Part shown: piece by piece, positions 10,581 through 19,149 of the stretch
Layout of the letters: the number at the start of each line of letters is the position of its first letter
Position numbering within the stretch: the first letter of the stretch is position 1
Assembly: GCF_014645195.1 (NCBI RefSeq)
Contig: NZ_BMLK01000009.1
Location: 1 to 64,000, forward strand
From: Novosphingobium indicum
GTDB taxonomy: Bacteria > Pseudomonadota > Alphaproteobacteria > Sphingomonadales > Sphingomonadaceae
Direction: 5' to 3'
Length of the DNA stretch: 64,000 nucleotides
Made by a program: the position numbers and the translations under genes
Notes under the pieces: generated by a model
Told to the model about the DNA's origin: nothing
Databases searched by the model: none
Seen by the model: only the letters and a program-made list of their open reading frames with translations

Positions 10581-11201
10581 ATGACACCCGTCGAACCCGT
10601 TCTCCCCCCTGCCCTCGATCTGATCGGGATTGCCGTTTTCGCGCTGACCGGGGCGCTGGTTGCCGCGCGCTTGCAGCAGACTTTCGTGACCGTCGCCTTC
10701 TTCGCGCTGGTGACCGGCGTCGGCGGGGGATCCTTGCGCGACCTGCTGATCGGCGCGCCGGTCTTCTGGGTGCACGATCGCACCGTAGCACCGGTATGTC
10801 TGGCCGTCGCGCTAGTGGCATGGTTCACACCGGTCCGCTGGTGGGAAGGCCGTTTGCTGGAATGGGCGGACGCGCTGGGCGTCGCCGTCTATTCGGTGCT
10901 CGGCACGATCAAGGCGCTGGCCTGGGGCGTGCCGATCGTTCCGGCCATCCTGATGGGCGTCGTCACCGGATGCGTCGGCGGCATCATCCGAGACGTTCTG
11001 GCGCACCAGCCATCCATCCTGATGCGCCCCGAACTCTATGTAACCGCGGCCGCGCTGGCGGCGGTGCTGGCCGCCGCCGGCATGACCCTGGGTCTGGCCC
11101 CCTGGCTTACCTGGGCTGTCGCCGTAGCCGGGGGCTTTGCGCTGCGCGGCGCGGCGATCCACTGGTCGCTGGGCCTGCCGGCCCACAAGGGGCCGAACTG
11201 A
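10581..11201 (+). CDS. TRIC-type (YadS/UPF0126) cation channel family protein
   Basis: A 206-residue membrane protein of about seven helices built from two similar halves, each with the glycine-rich signature GVGGGSLRDLL or GCVGGIIRDVL. This is the prokaryotic trimeric intracellular cation channel family, whose members conduct K+ and Na+ across the inner membrane as trimers. I start at the ATG at 10581, because upstream in-frame residues are basic and unlike the family. It is transcribed divergently from the P450 gene. Confidence 0.88.
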   Translation: MTPVEPVLPPALDLIGIAVFALTGALVAARLQQTFVTVAFFALVTGVGGGSLRDLLIGAPVFWVHDRTVAPVCLAVALVAWFTPVRWWEGRLLEWADALGVAVYSVLGTIKALAWGVPIVPAILMGVVTGCVGGIIRDVLAHQPSILMRPELYVTAAALAAVLAAAGMTLGLAPWLTWAVAVAGGFALRGAAIHWSLGLPAHKGPN

Positions 11202-11210
11202 CCTGCAGCG

Positions 11211-11765
11211 CTAGGTCAGCGCCCGCCCATCGACCGCCACCGAGCGGATCTGCCCGCTGTCATCGACACTACAGGCATAGCCGCGCCCGTCCTCGAGCTG
11301 GCCTTCGACGCTGTAGCGTTCACCATAGCGACGAACATTGTCGACCGAACCGATCCGGCGCTCGCCGCGCTCGAGTTCGTCGGCGCAGGCATCCACGGCC
11401 GCATCGAAGCTGCCGGAGGCGGCCTGCGGACCGCCGGGATAGCTGCTTTCGCCATAGGCCGGGGGCGGCGGGGCCTCGTCATAGCGGGCATCGCTCTCGT
11501 CGTAGGCGGGGCCGCCCGGATAGCGATACTGCTCGTCGCGAGCCTTATCGCGGTTGGACTTGCTGGCGGCGCTGGCGATGGCGGCAATGCCGCCGACGAT
11601 CAGCAGGCCGGCAAGCACGTCGCCGCCGTCGATGCCGTTGTTGCGGTGATGGTGGTGGTGACGCCCCCAGCGATCATAACCGCGCGCGAACACGGGCGTT
11701 GCCGTCATCGAGAACGCAGCCAGAGCCGCAAGCGAAGCAGCGGTACGTGAGCGGAAGAATTTCAT
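11211..11765 (-). CDS. Small secreted Gly/Ala-rich protein, paralogue of the next gene
   Basis: 184 residues with a cleavable signal peptide (ending near TPVFA), a five-His run (GRHHHHHRN), a glycine/alanine hydrophobic segment (GDVLAGLLIVGGIAAIASAAS), a Tyr/Pro/Asp-rich linker and a C-terminal domain with two cysteines. The hydrophobic segment and C-terminal outline recur in the neighbour at 11874-12464, so the two look like tandem duplicates. It is probably periplasmic or envelope-associated. I do not recognise a named family; function unknown. Confidence 0.75.
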   Translation of the reverse strand: MKFFRSRTAASLAALAAFSMTATPVFARGYDRWGRHHHHHRNNGIDGGDVLAGLLIVGGIAAIASAASKSNRDKARDEQYRYPGGPAYDESDARYDEAPPPPAYGESSYPGGPQAASGSFDAAVDACADELERGERRIGSVDNVRRYGERYSVEGQLEDGRGYACSVDDSGQIRSVAVDGRALT

Positions 11766-11873
11766 CGGAGACTATCCCACACCCGGCGCGCACAGTCCGC
11801 GCCGCCCATGATTAACAGACGTTAGGCGGCTCATGCTGTCTTCGGCATGAACCGCCTGAAGTCCCAGGCCCAA

Positions 11874-12464
11874 TCAAAGACCGCGGATCCCCTTGAAGTC
11901 GAGATCGGCAACACGGCCGCGATAATCGACCTTGCAGGTAAACCGGCCCGAATCGTAGCCACGCACCGAGCGATTCCAGCCACGATGGTCGTTGTTCCAT
12001 CCGCGGCCATAGCGCCGATCACCACTGCGCCAATGGCGACCCATCGTGTTCACGGCGATGCGGCCCTCGACCTTGTAGCCATAGCGCTTGCGGTCGACGT
12101 CGCGAATGTCGGTCACCTTCGCGCGGCCACCATAGCTGTAGCGGTTGACCGTGCGCGTGGCCGCGGCAACACACTGCTGGATCGCGCTGCGCGGATTGAC
12201 ACCCCGGCGATAGTCATAGCGGCCACGACGATTGTCGCGCCGGTCATAGCGGCCATCCCACCGACTATCGTAGCGATAGCGGTCACGGTCGTTGTTGCTG
12301 GCGGCGGCTGCGATGGCGGCAATGCCGCCGATCACCACGGCGCCGGCAATAACGTCGCCTGCGTCGACGCCGCCGCGATCGCGTGCCTGTGCCGGAGCGG
12401 CCGCCGAAACCGCCATGGCACCGGCGGCGGCGGTTCCGATCAGAGTCTTCGTAAAGGTCTGCAT
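11874..12464 (-). CDS. Small secreted Arg/Tyr-rich protein, paralogue of the previous gene
   Basis: 196 residues with a signal peptide (AAAPAQA), the segment GDVIAGAVVIGGIAAIAAAAS shared with the gene at 11211-11765, a very Arg/Tyr/Asp-rich middle (RYDSRWDGRYDRRDNRR) and a C-terminal part with two cysteines. The high charge suggests an envelope or surface role. A good ribosome site (GAGAGGAAC) precedes the ATG. No catalytic motif was seen; function unknown. Confidence 0.75.
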   Translation of the reverse strand: MQTFTKTLIGTAAAGAMAVSAAAPAQARDRGGVDAGDVIAGAVVIGGIAAIAAAASNNDRDRYRYDSRWDGRYDRRDNRRGRYDYRRGVNPRSAIQQCVAAATRTVNRYSYGGRAKVTDIRDVDRKRYGYKVEGRIAVNTMGRHWRSGDRRYGRGWNNDHRGWNRSVRGYDSGRFTCKVDYRGRVADLDFKGIRGL

Positions 12465-12598
12465 GGCTCTTGTTCCTCTCTACACCCGGAACGGAATGTC
12501 CCACGATGTTTCCCTTTTACCAAAGGGGCCGTGAGGTGAGCCTGAACCCTATCTACAGACACTATTCATATTAATTGGCATTTTTCTGAACGCCGCAG

Positions 12599-14740
12599 CT
12601 AGCGCGGCGAAAGCCCGGTCCACTGCGCCAGAAATGCCAGGATATCCGCGCCTTCCTCGATCGCCTTGTCCGTCGGTTTGCCCGAGCCATGCCCGGCGCG
12701 CGTCTCGATCCGGATGAGTTGCGGCTTGTCGCCAAGATCGGCGGCCTGCAGGGCCGCCGTGTACTTGAACGAGTGGCCGGGGACTACGCGATCATCGGTG
12801 TCCGCGGTGGTCACCAGGATCGCGGGATAGTCCACGCCGTCGCGGATGTTGTGATAGGGCGAATAGGACCGCAGCACCTTGAAGTCCGCCTCGCGGTCCG
12901 GATAGCCGTAGTCGTCCACCCAGTAGCGTCCGGCGGTAAAGCGGTCGAAGCGCAGCATGTCCATGACGCCGACTTGCGCTACGGCCGCCGCGAACAGGTC
13001 CGGCCGTTGATTGAGGACGGCACCGACCAGCAGCCCCCCGTTTGAACCGCCCTGAACGGCAAGGCCGTCCTTTTTGGCGATGCCCTGTTCGATCAGGAAT
13101 TCGCCGGCAGCAATGAAATCATCGAAGACGTTCTGCTTGTTCTCACGGCGCCCGGCATCGTGCCATTCACGGCCATACTCGCCGCCGCCGCGCAGGTTGG
13201 CCAGCGCGAAGGCCCCACCCGCCTCGAGCCACGCCATGCGCGTTGCCGAGAAGCCGGGAGTGAGCGCGACGTCGAAGCCGCCATAGCCATATAGGAGCGT
13301 CGGCACCGGCGTACCCGCTTCGGCAACCGCCTTGCTGCGAACGATGAACATCGGCACGCGCGTCCCATCCTTCGAAGTGTAGAAGCGCTGCTCGACCAGA
13401 TAGGCGTCGGGATCGTAGCAGAGGCTCGGCTGGGCGAACGGCTTGCTCTTTCCGGTCTCGATATCCATCCGGTAGATCGCTGCCGGGCAGTTGAAGCTGG
13501 TGAAGGCGAAGAAGGTTTCCGGATCGCCGGGCTTGCCGCGAAAGCCCGATGCCGTGCCGATACCGTTCAGCGCCAGCTTCCGCCCCGGAGAGCCGTCGAG
13601 CCCGATGATTTCGGCATGGCTGGCAGCATCGCGCATGTAATTGAGAACGAGCTGATCGCCGACGATCCCGGCGCGTTCGAGGATATCCTCCCGCTCGGGC
13701 ACGAGTTCGTACCATTCGGGTGCATCCGCTTCCAGATCGATCGAGACGAGGCGGTAGCGCGGGGCGTCCTTGTTGGTAACGAACCACAGATAGTGCCCGG
13801 CCCCTTCGACGAGTTTCCAGTCGTCGGTAAACCCGTTAACCAGCGGCCGCGCCTTCCACCCGTCGCGCTTACGATGGGCGAGATCGATCACATGCACTTC
13901 ATAGCGCGCATCGGTGCCGACATGGCTGGTGATTACCGCAAGCCGGCCGTCCTGTGTCACTTGCGCACTATGGCCATGGTCCGGGTGATCGGGCGTGGCG
14001 TAGACCAGCTCGTCCTGATCCTGCGAAGTGCCGAGGCGATGGAAATAGACCGCCTGATTATAGTTGAGCGACTGGAATGCGGCGCCTTCTTCCGGAGCGG
14101 GAAAGCGCGAATAGAGAAAGCCCTCCTCGCCCACCCAGGCCAATGCCGTGAACTTGGCCCAGCGGATCTCGTCGTCGAGCATTTCACCCGTCTTCACGTC
14201 GAGAACGCGCAGGATACGCCAGTCGGTGCCGCCGTCCTGCACGCTGTAGAGCAGGTAATGCCCGTTGTCCGACGGCTCCCACGCGTCGAGCGCGGTAGCG
14301 CCATCCTTGGCCCATGCGTTCGGATCGATCAGCAACTTCGGATCACCGCCCAGCCCCTTGCGTACGAAAAGCTGCGCCTGCGGCTGCAGCCCGGTGTTGC
14401 GCGTGTAGAAATAACGCTTGCCCGCCTTCACCGGCAGGCCGAAGCGCTCGAAGTCCATGAAGGCGCGGATCCGTTCGGCAAAATGCCCGCGCTGCGTCAG
14501 CCCGGCCAGATAGCTTTCCGTGACGGCGTTCTCGCTCGCGACCCAGTCGGCTACCTCGGGCGCGTTACGCACGTCGGCTTCGAGCCAGCGATAGGGATCG
14601 GCGATCTGTTCGCCGAAGTGGTCTTCGACGATGTTGTCGCGGCGGGTTTCGGGATAGTTGATTTCAGGCATGGGTTCAGCGGTAATGGCGGCCGAGACGG
14701 CCAGCCACAAGCCCCCGATCAGCGCCCGCAGGCGGAACAT
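12599..14740 (-). CDS. Prolyl oligopeptidase (S9A serine peptidase), exported
   Basis: From the ATG at 14740 (MFRLRALIGG), preceded by GGGAGAG, the protein has 713 residues. A signal peptide leads into a beta-propeller region and a C-terminal alpha/beta hydrolase domain. The catalytic triad is visible: Ser in GGSNGGLLVG, Asp in DDRVVPGH and His in GHGSGKPT. Prolyl oligopeptidases cut short peptides after proline; the signal suggests this one works in the periplasm. It follows rplQ on the same strand, but a terminator between them argues for separate transcription. Confidence 0.92.
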   Translation of the reverse strand: MFRLRALIGGLWLAVSAAITAEPMPEINYPETRRDNIVEDHFGEQIADPYRWLEADVRNAPEVADWVASENAVTESYLAGLTQRGHFAERIRAFMDFERFGLPVKAGKRYFYTRNTGLQPQAQLFVRKGLGGDPKLLIDPNAWAKDGATALDAWEPSDNGHYLLYSVQDGGTDWRILRVLDVKTGEMLDDEIRWAKFTALAWVGEEGFLYSRFPAPEEGAAFQSLNYNQAVYFHRLGTSQDQDELVYATPDHPDHGHSAQVTQDGRLAVITSHVGTDARYEVHVIDLAHRKRDGWKARPLVNGFTDDWKLVEGAGHYLWFVTNKDAPRYRLVSIDLEADAPEWYELVPEREDILERAGIVGDQLVLNYMRDAASHAEIIGLDGSPGRKLALNGIGTASGFRGKPGDPETFFAFTSFNCPAAIYRMDIETGKSKPFAQPSLCYDPDAYLVEQRFYTSKDGTRVPMFIVRSKAVAEAGTPVPTLLYGYGGFDVALTPGFSATRMAWLEAGGAFALANLRGGGEYGREWHDAGRRENKQNVFDDFIAAGEFLIEQGIAKKDGLAVQGGSNGGLLVGAVLNQRPDLFAAAVAQVGVMDMLRFDRFTAGRYWVDDYGYPDREADFKVLRSYSPYHNIRDGVDYPAILVTTADTDDRVVPGHSFKYTAALQAADLGDKPQLIRIETRAGHGSGKPTDKAIEEGADILAFLAQWTGLSPR

Positions 14741-14756
14741 GCTTCTCTCCCAATGC

Positions 14757-14793
14757 AAAAGCGGCCGCGAGCCTAGCACTCGCGACCGCTTTT
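14757..14793 (-). terminator. Terminator at the end of the alpha operon
   Basis: A 15-bp stem with one mismatch (arms 14757-14771 and 14779-14793) starts and ends with AAAAGCGG/CCGCTTTT, giving a U-rich tail on the minus strand. It lies just after rplQ and about 16 nt before the prolyl oligopeptidase start. Confidence 0.8.
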
Positions 14794-14830
14794 CGTAATC
14801 CTTGCGGATGCGCAGTTATGAGCTCAGGGC

Positions 14831-15253
14831 TCAGGCCTCTGCGTATTCCTCGGTCTCGGCTTCAACCGGACCCGAGTCCTGCCCCTTGGCATCGGTGTCG
14901 CGGTCGACCAGTTCGATGATCGCGATCGGGGCAGCGTCCGAAGCGCGGATGCCAGCCTTGATGATACGGGTGTAGCCACCGTTGCGACCGGCATAACGCT
15001 CGGCCAGAACGTCGAACAGCTTCTTCTCCTGCGTCTCGTCCATCAGGCGCGCGTGCGCGAGACGACGGTTCGACAGGCCGCCACGCTTGGCCAGCGTGAT
15101 CAGCTTTTCGATGTAGGGGCGCAGTTCCTTCGCCTTGGGCGTGGTGGTCTGGATCTGCTCGTGCTTGATCAGCGCGGCTGCCATGTTGCGCAGCAGGGCG
15201 GCGCGGTGGCTCGAGGTGCGCTGCAGCTTACGCTGACCGTACTTGTGACGCAT
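14831..15253 (-). CDS. rplQ: 50S ribosomal protein L17
   Basis: 140 residues. The N-terminus [17 protein letters not shown] is diagnostic of L17, which lines the peptide exit tunnel region of the large subunit. A short acidic tail ([15 protein letters not shown]) extends beyond the E. coli length of 127. It is the last gene of the rpsM-rpsK-rpoA-rplQ operon, about 116 nt after rpoA, and is followed by a terminator. Confidence 0.98.
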   Translation of the reverse strand: MRHKYGQRKLQRTSSHRAALLRNMAAALIKHEQIQTTTPKAKELRPYIEKLITLAKRGGLSNRRLAHARLMDETQEKKLFDVLAERYAGRNGGYTRIIKAGIRASDAAPIAIIELVDRDTDAKGQDSGPVEAETEEYAEA

Positions 15254-15369
15254 ATTCGTTTCTCCGTTCGTAGGGGGCCCGTGTAAGGTAGCCCGATCCT
15301 GGTGGCCGTTTCAGGCCGCCACCGTCCGCCCAAAAGTTCGACCCGGTGCGAACCGGGTCGACAGATTGA

Positions 15370-16434
15370 TCAGCCCAGCAGTTCCTGCTCCAGCTTCTTG
15401 GCCATCTCTTCGATGTTTTCAGGCGGCCAGCCCGGGATGTCCATGCCAAGGCGCAGGCCCATCGAGGAAAGGACTTCCTTGATCTCGTTGAGCGACTTGC
15501 GGCCGAAGTTCGGCGTGCGGAGCATCTCGGCCTCGGTCTTCTGGACCAGGTCGCCGATGTAGATGATGTTGTCGTTCTTGAGGCAGTTCGCCGAACGGAC
15601 CGACAGTTCCAGCTCGTCGACCTTCTTGAGAAGGTAACGGTTGAGCTGGTTGGCATCGCTCTCTTCCGGAGCGGCGCCACCGGCAGCCACACCGACCATC
15701 GGCGAAGCGCCGACCGGGGCAATGTCCTCGAAGTGAACGAACAGCGCCAGCTGGTCCTGAAGGATGCGCGCGGCATAGGCCACGGAATCTTCCGGAGAGA
15801 CGGTGCCGTCGGTTTCGACCGTGAGGCTCAGCTTGTCGAAGTCGAGCTCCTGGCCAATACGGGCGTTCTCGACCTTGTAGCTGACCTGACGCACCGGCGA
15901 GTAGAGCGAGTCGACCGGGATGAGACCGATCGGAGCGTCCACCGGACGGTTGCCGACGGCGGGCACATAGCCCTTGCCGGTGTCGGCGGTCAGTTCCATG
16001 TTGAGCGTCGCACCCTCGTCGAGGTGGCAGATCACGAGGTCCTTGTTCATGACCTCGATGTCACCCGAAACGGCGATGTCGCCAGCCTTCACCTCGGCCG
16101 GGCCGGTGGCGGAAAGCTGAAGACGCTTGGGGCCTTCGCCCTGCATCTTGAGCGCGATCTGCTTGACGTTCAGAACGATGTCGGTGACGTCTTCACGCAC
16201 GCCGGCAAGCGACGAGAACTCGTGAAGAACATTCTCGATCTTGATCGAGGTAATCGCCGCGCCCTGAAGCGAAGACAGAAGAACGCGCCGCAGCGCGTTG
16301 CCGAGCGTAAGACCGAAGCCGCGCTCGAGAGGTTCGGCAACGAAGGTCGCCTTGAGCTTGGGGTCTGGTCCCGGCTTGATCTCAAGGCTGTTCGGCTTCT
16401 TGAGTTCCTGCCAGTTCTTGATGTTGACAGTCAT
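15370..16434 (-). CDS. rpoA: RNA polymerase alpha subunit
   Basis: 354 residues. The N-terminal dimerisation/assembly domain has the conserved [38 protein letters not shown] start (seen here around residues 16-50). The C-terminal helix-hairpin domain ([13 protein letters not shown], then [13 protein letters not shown]) binds UP elements and activators. Length is a little above the E. coli 329, mainly in the linker and tail. It sits in the alpha operon between rpsK and rplQ, as usual. Confidence 0.98.
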   Translation of the reverse strand: MTVNIKNWQELKKPNSLEIKPGPDPKLKATFVAEPLERGFGLTLGNALRRVLLSSLQGAAITSIKIENVLHEFSSLAGVREDVTDIVLNVKQIALKMQGEGPKRLQLSATGPAEVKAGDIAVSGDIEVMNKDLVICHLDEGATLNMELTADTGKGYVPAVGNRPVDAPIGLIPVDSLYSPVRQVSYKVENARIGQELDFDKLSLTVETDGTVSPEDSVAYAARILQDQLALFVHFEDIAPVGASPMVGVAAGGAAPEESDANQLNRYLLKKVDELELSVRSANCLKNDNIIYIGDLVQKTEAEMLRTPNFGRKSLNEIKEVLSSMGLRLGMDIPGWPPENIEEMAKKLEQELLG

Positions 16435-16545
16435 GGACTTCCCCTGGGATTTCGATGGCGGTTACATCCCAAAGCCTGGTGGAAAGGCCCGGGATGTTCC
16501 GAAATAACCGAGCAACGACCGGTTCGTTGCTCGGCAAAGACTCGA

Positions 16546-16935
16546 TCAGACGCGGCGGCGCTTCGAGGGACGGACGCCGTTGTGTGGAATCGGCGTAACG
16601 TCGCGGATCGAGGTAATGGTGAAGCCCACGGCCTGCAGAGCACGAAGCGCACTCTCGCGGCCAGAACCGGGTCCCTTCACCTCGACTTCCAGGGTGCGCA
16701 CGCCGTGCTCGGCGGCTTTCTTGCCCGCGTCGTCGGCTGCGACCTGGGCCGCATAGGGAGTCGACTTGCGGCTGCCCTTGAAGCCCATCATGCCGGCCGA
16801 GGACCACGAAATCGCGTTGCCCTGGGCGTCGGTGATGGTCACCATGGTGTTGTTGAAGCTGGCATTCACATGCGCGATGCCACTGGTGATGTTTTTGCGT
16901 TCGCGGCGCTTAACGCGCTGAGGTTCGCGTGCCAT
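16546..16935 (-). CDS. rpsK: 30S ribosomal protein S11
   Basis: 129 residues; matches S11 from the central [14 protein letters not shown] and C-terminal [24 protein letters not shown]11 sits on the small-subunit platform near the mRNA exit. It lies between rpsM (54 nt upstream) and rpoA (111 nt downstream) in the alpha operon. Confidence 0.98.
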   Translation of the reverse strand: MAREPQRVKRRERKNITSGIAHVNASFNNTMVTITDAQGNAISWSSAGMMGFKGSRKSTPYAAQVAADDAGKKAAEHGVRTLEVEVKGPGSGRESALRALQAVGFTITSIRDVTPIPHNGVRPSKRRRV

Positions 16936-16989
16936 ATCCGTGTATCCTGTCGATAAATCGCTGCAAAGACCGATGACCGGCCGAGCGGC

Positions 16990-17358
16990 TTACTTCTTCT
17001 TGCCGGCGATCGGCTTGGCCTTGCCCTTGCGGGTGCGCGCATTGGTGTGCGTGCGCTGGCCACGAACCGGGAGGCCCTTGCGATGACGCAGGCCGCGGTA
17101 GCAGGCGAGATCCATCAGGCGCTTGATGTTCATCGCGGTTTCGCGACGAAGGTCACCTTCGACCAGATGTTCGGAATCGATGGTTTCGCGGATCTGCAGG
17201 ACTTCGGCGTCCGACAGGTCCTGAACGCGGCGGGCGTGGTCGATGCCGAGCTTGTCGGCAATTTCGACGGCCTTGGTGCGACCGATACCATGGATATACG
17301 TAAGCGCGATGATAACGCGCTTGTTGGTGGGGATATTTACCCCGGCAATACGAGCCAC
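16990..17358 (-). CDS. rpsM: 30S ribosomal protein S13
   Basis: 122 residues. [22 protein letters not shown] and the basic [29 protein letters not shown] tail (about residues 92-115) identify S13, a small-subunit head protein contacting the P-site tRNA and the large subunit. It is the first gene of the alpha operon here; a candidate promoter lies about 160 nt upstream. The usual neighbours rpmJ and infA are absent. Confidence 0.98.
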   Translation of the reverse strand: MARIAGVNIPTNKRVIIALTYIHGIGRTKAVEIADKLGIDHARRVQDLSDAEVLQIRETIDSEHLVEGDLRRETAMNIKRLMDLACYRGLRHRKGLPVRGQRTHTNARTRKGKAKPIAGKKK

Positions 17359-17522
17359 TTAAATCTCCATGCTCCACAGAGGCACATGCGACATGGCCCC
17401 CATCTCAACGCTGACACCCGGTAGCCATGAAACGGCAACAGACCAGTTAGGCTTCTCAGGCTGCGCTGAAATGCACATACGCCTGGGCCAACCGGCTTGC
17501 CGAAGCTGACGAGTGAAGGGCG

Positions 17523-17551
17523 CGCTTAGAATGATTCGCAGGGGGTGTCAA
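17523..17551 (-). promoter_or_regulatory. Candidate housekeeping promoter of the rpsM operon
   Basis: On the minus strand TTGACA (17551-17546) is followed by a 17-nt spacer and TAAGCG (17528-17523). The -35 is perfect for sigma-70. The -10 equals the one upstream of rpsL. Transcription would begin near 17516, leaving a leader of about 160 nt before rpsM. The 17359-17671 gap holds no other convincing gene. Confidence 0.6.
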
Positions 17552-17671
17552 CGCCCGGCGAGCCAGAAAACGCTCACTGGCCGAGAGGGGCCGCGAGCTT
17601 GTCAGCACGTATGAGCAAACTTTAACGCAACTCGGGGCCGCAGTCAAAACAACCCGCCGCATCACCGCCGC

Positions 17672-18391
17672 TTAACGACCGATGACCTCGTTGCCTTCGA
17701 TTTCAGGAGGGATCTCCTGAAGGGGGAGAACGCCGGGAATCGTCCCCTTGCCTTCGGGTACCTCGGCCTGCTGCTCAGACCCTGGCTCGGAAAGCGGGAA
17801 TGCCGCATCGAAAGCGCCGCCGAACTTGGAGACATAGCCCTTGAGCTGTTCGCCAAGCATACCATCCACCGATCCGGCGAGCTTTTCGAATGCCGAGCGC
17901 GAATACCCACCGACCACGTACTCCAACAGGATCTGCGTTCGGCTGCCCTCGCCTTCCGGCTTGAGCTGGATGGTCATGGTGCCGTTGAGCGCCTCGCCCT
18001 GCAGAGGCCCGAGTGCGCCCACCATGCGCAGGACTCGCTCCTGCTCGATGTAGACGACACGCATGTGCTCGACGCTGCCGCGCGGCGCCGCCCGCGGCGA
18101 GGTCTTGTTGGGAAGCACTTCGCAGAAGCATCCGCCGGCACGCGGCTCTATCGAGAGATTGGCCGCGTCGCCGGACCAGGTGTGGTTCGAATCCCACCAC
18201 TCGGAGGGCTTGATCAGAGTCGCCCAGGCCTCATCGGGAGCAACGGAAACTTCGACGACCTGCTGAACGACGAAACCGCGATCCGATACACTCGCCACCT
18301 TGCCAACCGCCGGGACGGAAAGCCCGGCCATTGCACCGGCAGCGATACCGCCCAGCAGCATCTTGCCCACACAGCGTTTCATCGGAATCAT
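17672..18391 (-). CDS. Exported SRPBCC (START-like) domain protein
   Basis: 239 residues from the ATG at 18391, which has GGGAG six nt upstream; the next ATG at 18382 is also possible. A signal-like N-terminus (LLGGIAAGAMAGLSVPAVG) precedes a START/polyketide-cyclase fold outline: QVVEVSVAPDEAWATLIKPSEWW, GGCFCEVLP and a late helix (FEKLAGSVDGMLGEQLKGYV). Such folds bind hydrophobic ligands. It is wedged between adk and rpsM, where neighbours are translation genes; no link in function is evident. Ligand unknown. Confidence 0.75.
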   Translation of the reverse strand: MIPMKRCVGKMLLGGIAAGAMAGLSVPAVGKVASVSDRGFVVQQVVEVSVAPDEAWATLIKPSEWWDSNHTWSGDAANLSIEPRAGGCFCEVLPNKTSPRAAPRGSVEHMRVVYIEQERVLRMVGALGPLQGEALNGTMTIQLKPEGEGSRTQILLEYVVGGYSRSAFEKLAGSVDGMLGEQLKGYVSKFGGAFDAAFPLSEPGSEQQAEVPEGKGTIPGVLPLQEIPPEIEGNEVIGR

Positions 18392-18453
18392 CTCCGGCTC
18401 CCTCGATCTATCCAGCATTCACCGCCGACCTGACGCGACCGACGACGCGTACG

Positions 18454-19101
18454 TCAGGAAGCGAGGATCGCCTCGATCGAAGCGGTAACCTCGTCCATCT
18501 CGGCCATGCCATCGACCTTGCTCACGATCCCGCGCGCCTCGTAGATCGGCAGGATCGGTGCGGTCTTGGCGCGATACTCGGCCATGCGGGTACGTACGGT
18601 TTCGGCGTTGTCGTCCGGCCGGCGCTTGAATTCCGCCCCCCCGCACTTGTCGCAGGTACCGGGAATCTTCGGCTGCTCGAACTTGTCGTGGTAGCCCTTG
18701 CCGCAAGTCGCACAGGTAAAGCGCCCGGTAATGCGCTCAACCAGCGCCTCCTCGTTCACGCCCAGCTCGATCACGCGATCGAGCTTACGATCACGCTCGG
18801 CCAAAATGGCGTCGAGTGCCTCGGCCTGCGCAGCGGTTCGCGGATACCCGTCGAAGATGGCGCCGACATCGGGGCCCATCGCATCGAGCTCGTCGCCGAT
18901 CAGCGCCGAAACGATCGCATCGGAAACCAGTTCACCGCGATCCATCACGGCCTTGGCTTCAAGCCCGGTGGGCGTTCCCGCCTTGACGGCGGCACGAAGC
19001 ATGTCGCCGGTGGAGAGCTGGCGCATGCCGTGCTTCTCGACCAGACGCTGGGCCTGGGTTCCCTTACCGGCCCCTGGCGGCCCCAGCAGAATGATATTCA
19101 C
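18454..19101 (-). CDS. adk: Adenylate kinase, zinc-lid type
   Basis: 215 residues. P-loop GPPGAGKGT (7-15), AMP-binding DGYPRT (84-89) and a long lid with four cysteines (130, 133, 150, 153) that should bind structural zinc. It converts ATP + AMP to 2 ADP in the cytoplasm. It follows secY (48 nt gap) in the usual spc-operon order, probably from the secY promoter. Confidence 0.97.
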   Translation of the reverse strand: MNIILLGPPGAGKGTQAQRLVEKHGMRQLSTGDMLRAAVKAGTPTGLEAKAVMDRGELVSDAIVSALIGDELDAMGPDVGAIFDGYPRTAAQAEALDAILAERDRKLDRVIELGVNEEALVERITGRFTCATCGKGYHDKFEQPKIPGTCDKCGGAEFKRRPDDNAETVRTRMAEYRAKTAPILPIYEARGIVSKVDGMAEMDEVTASIEAILAS

Positions 19102-19149
19102 GCTTTACCCCTCAATATACCCTATCGCCCCAGCTGAGCCCCAACGGCC

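Noticed and set aside
17456..17665. 69-codon open frame in the rpsM upstream gap
   Set aside because: Overlaps the good TTGACA-N17-TAAGCG promoter, lacks a ribosome site and resembles nothing.
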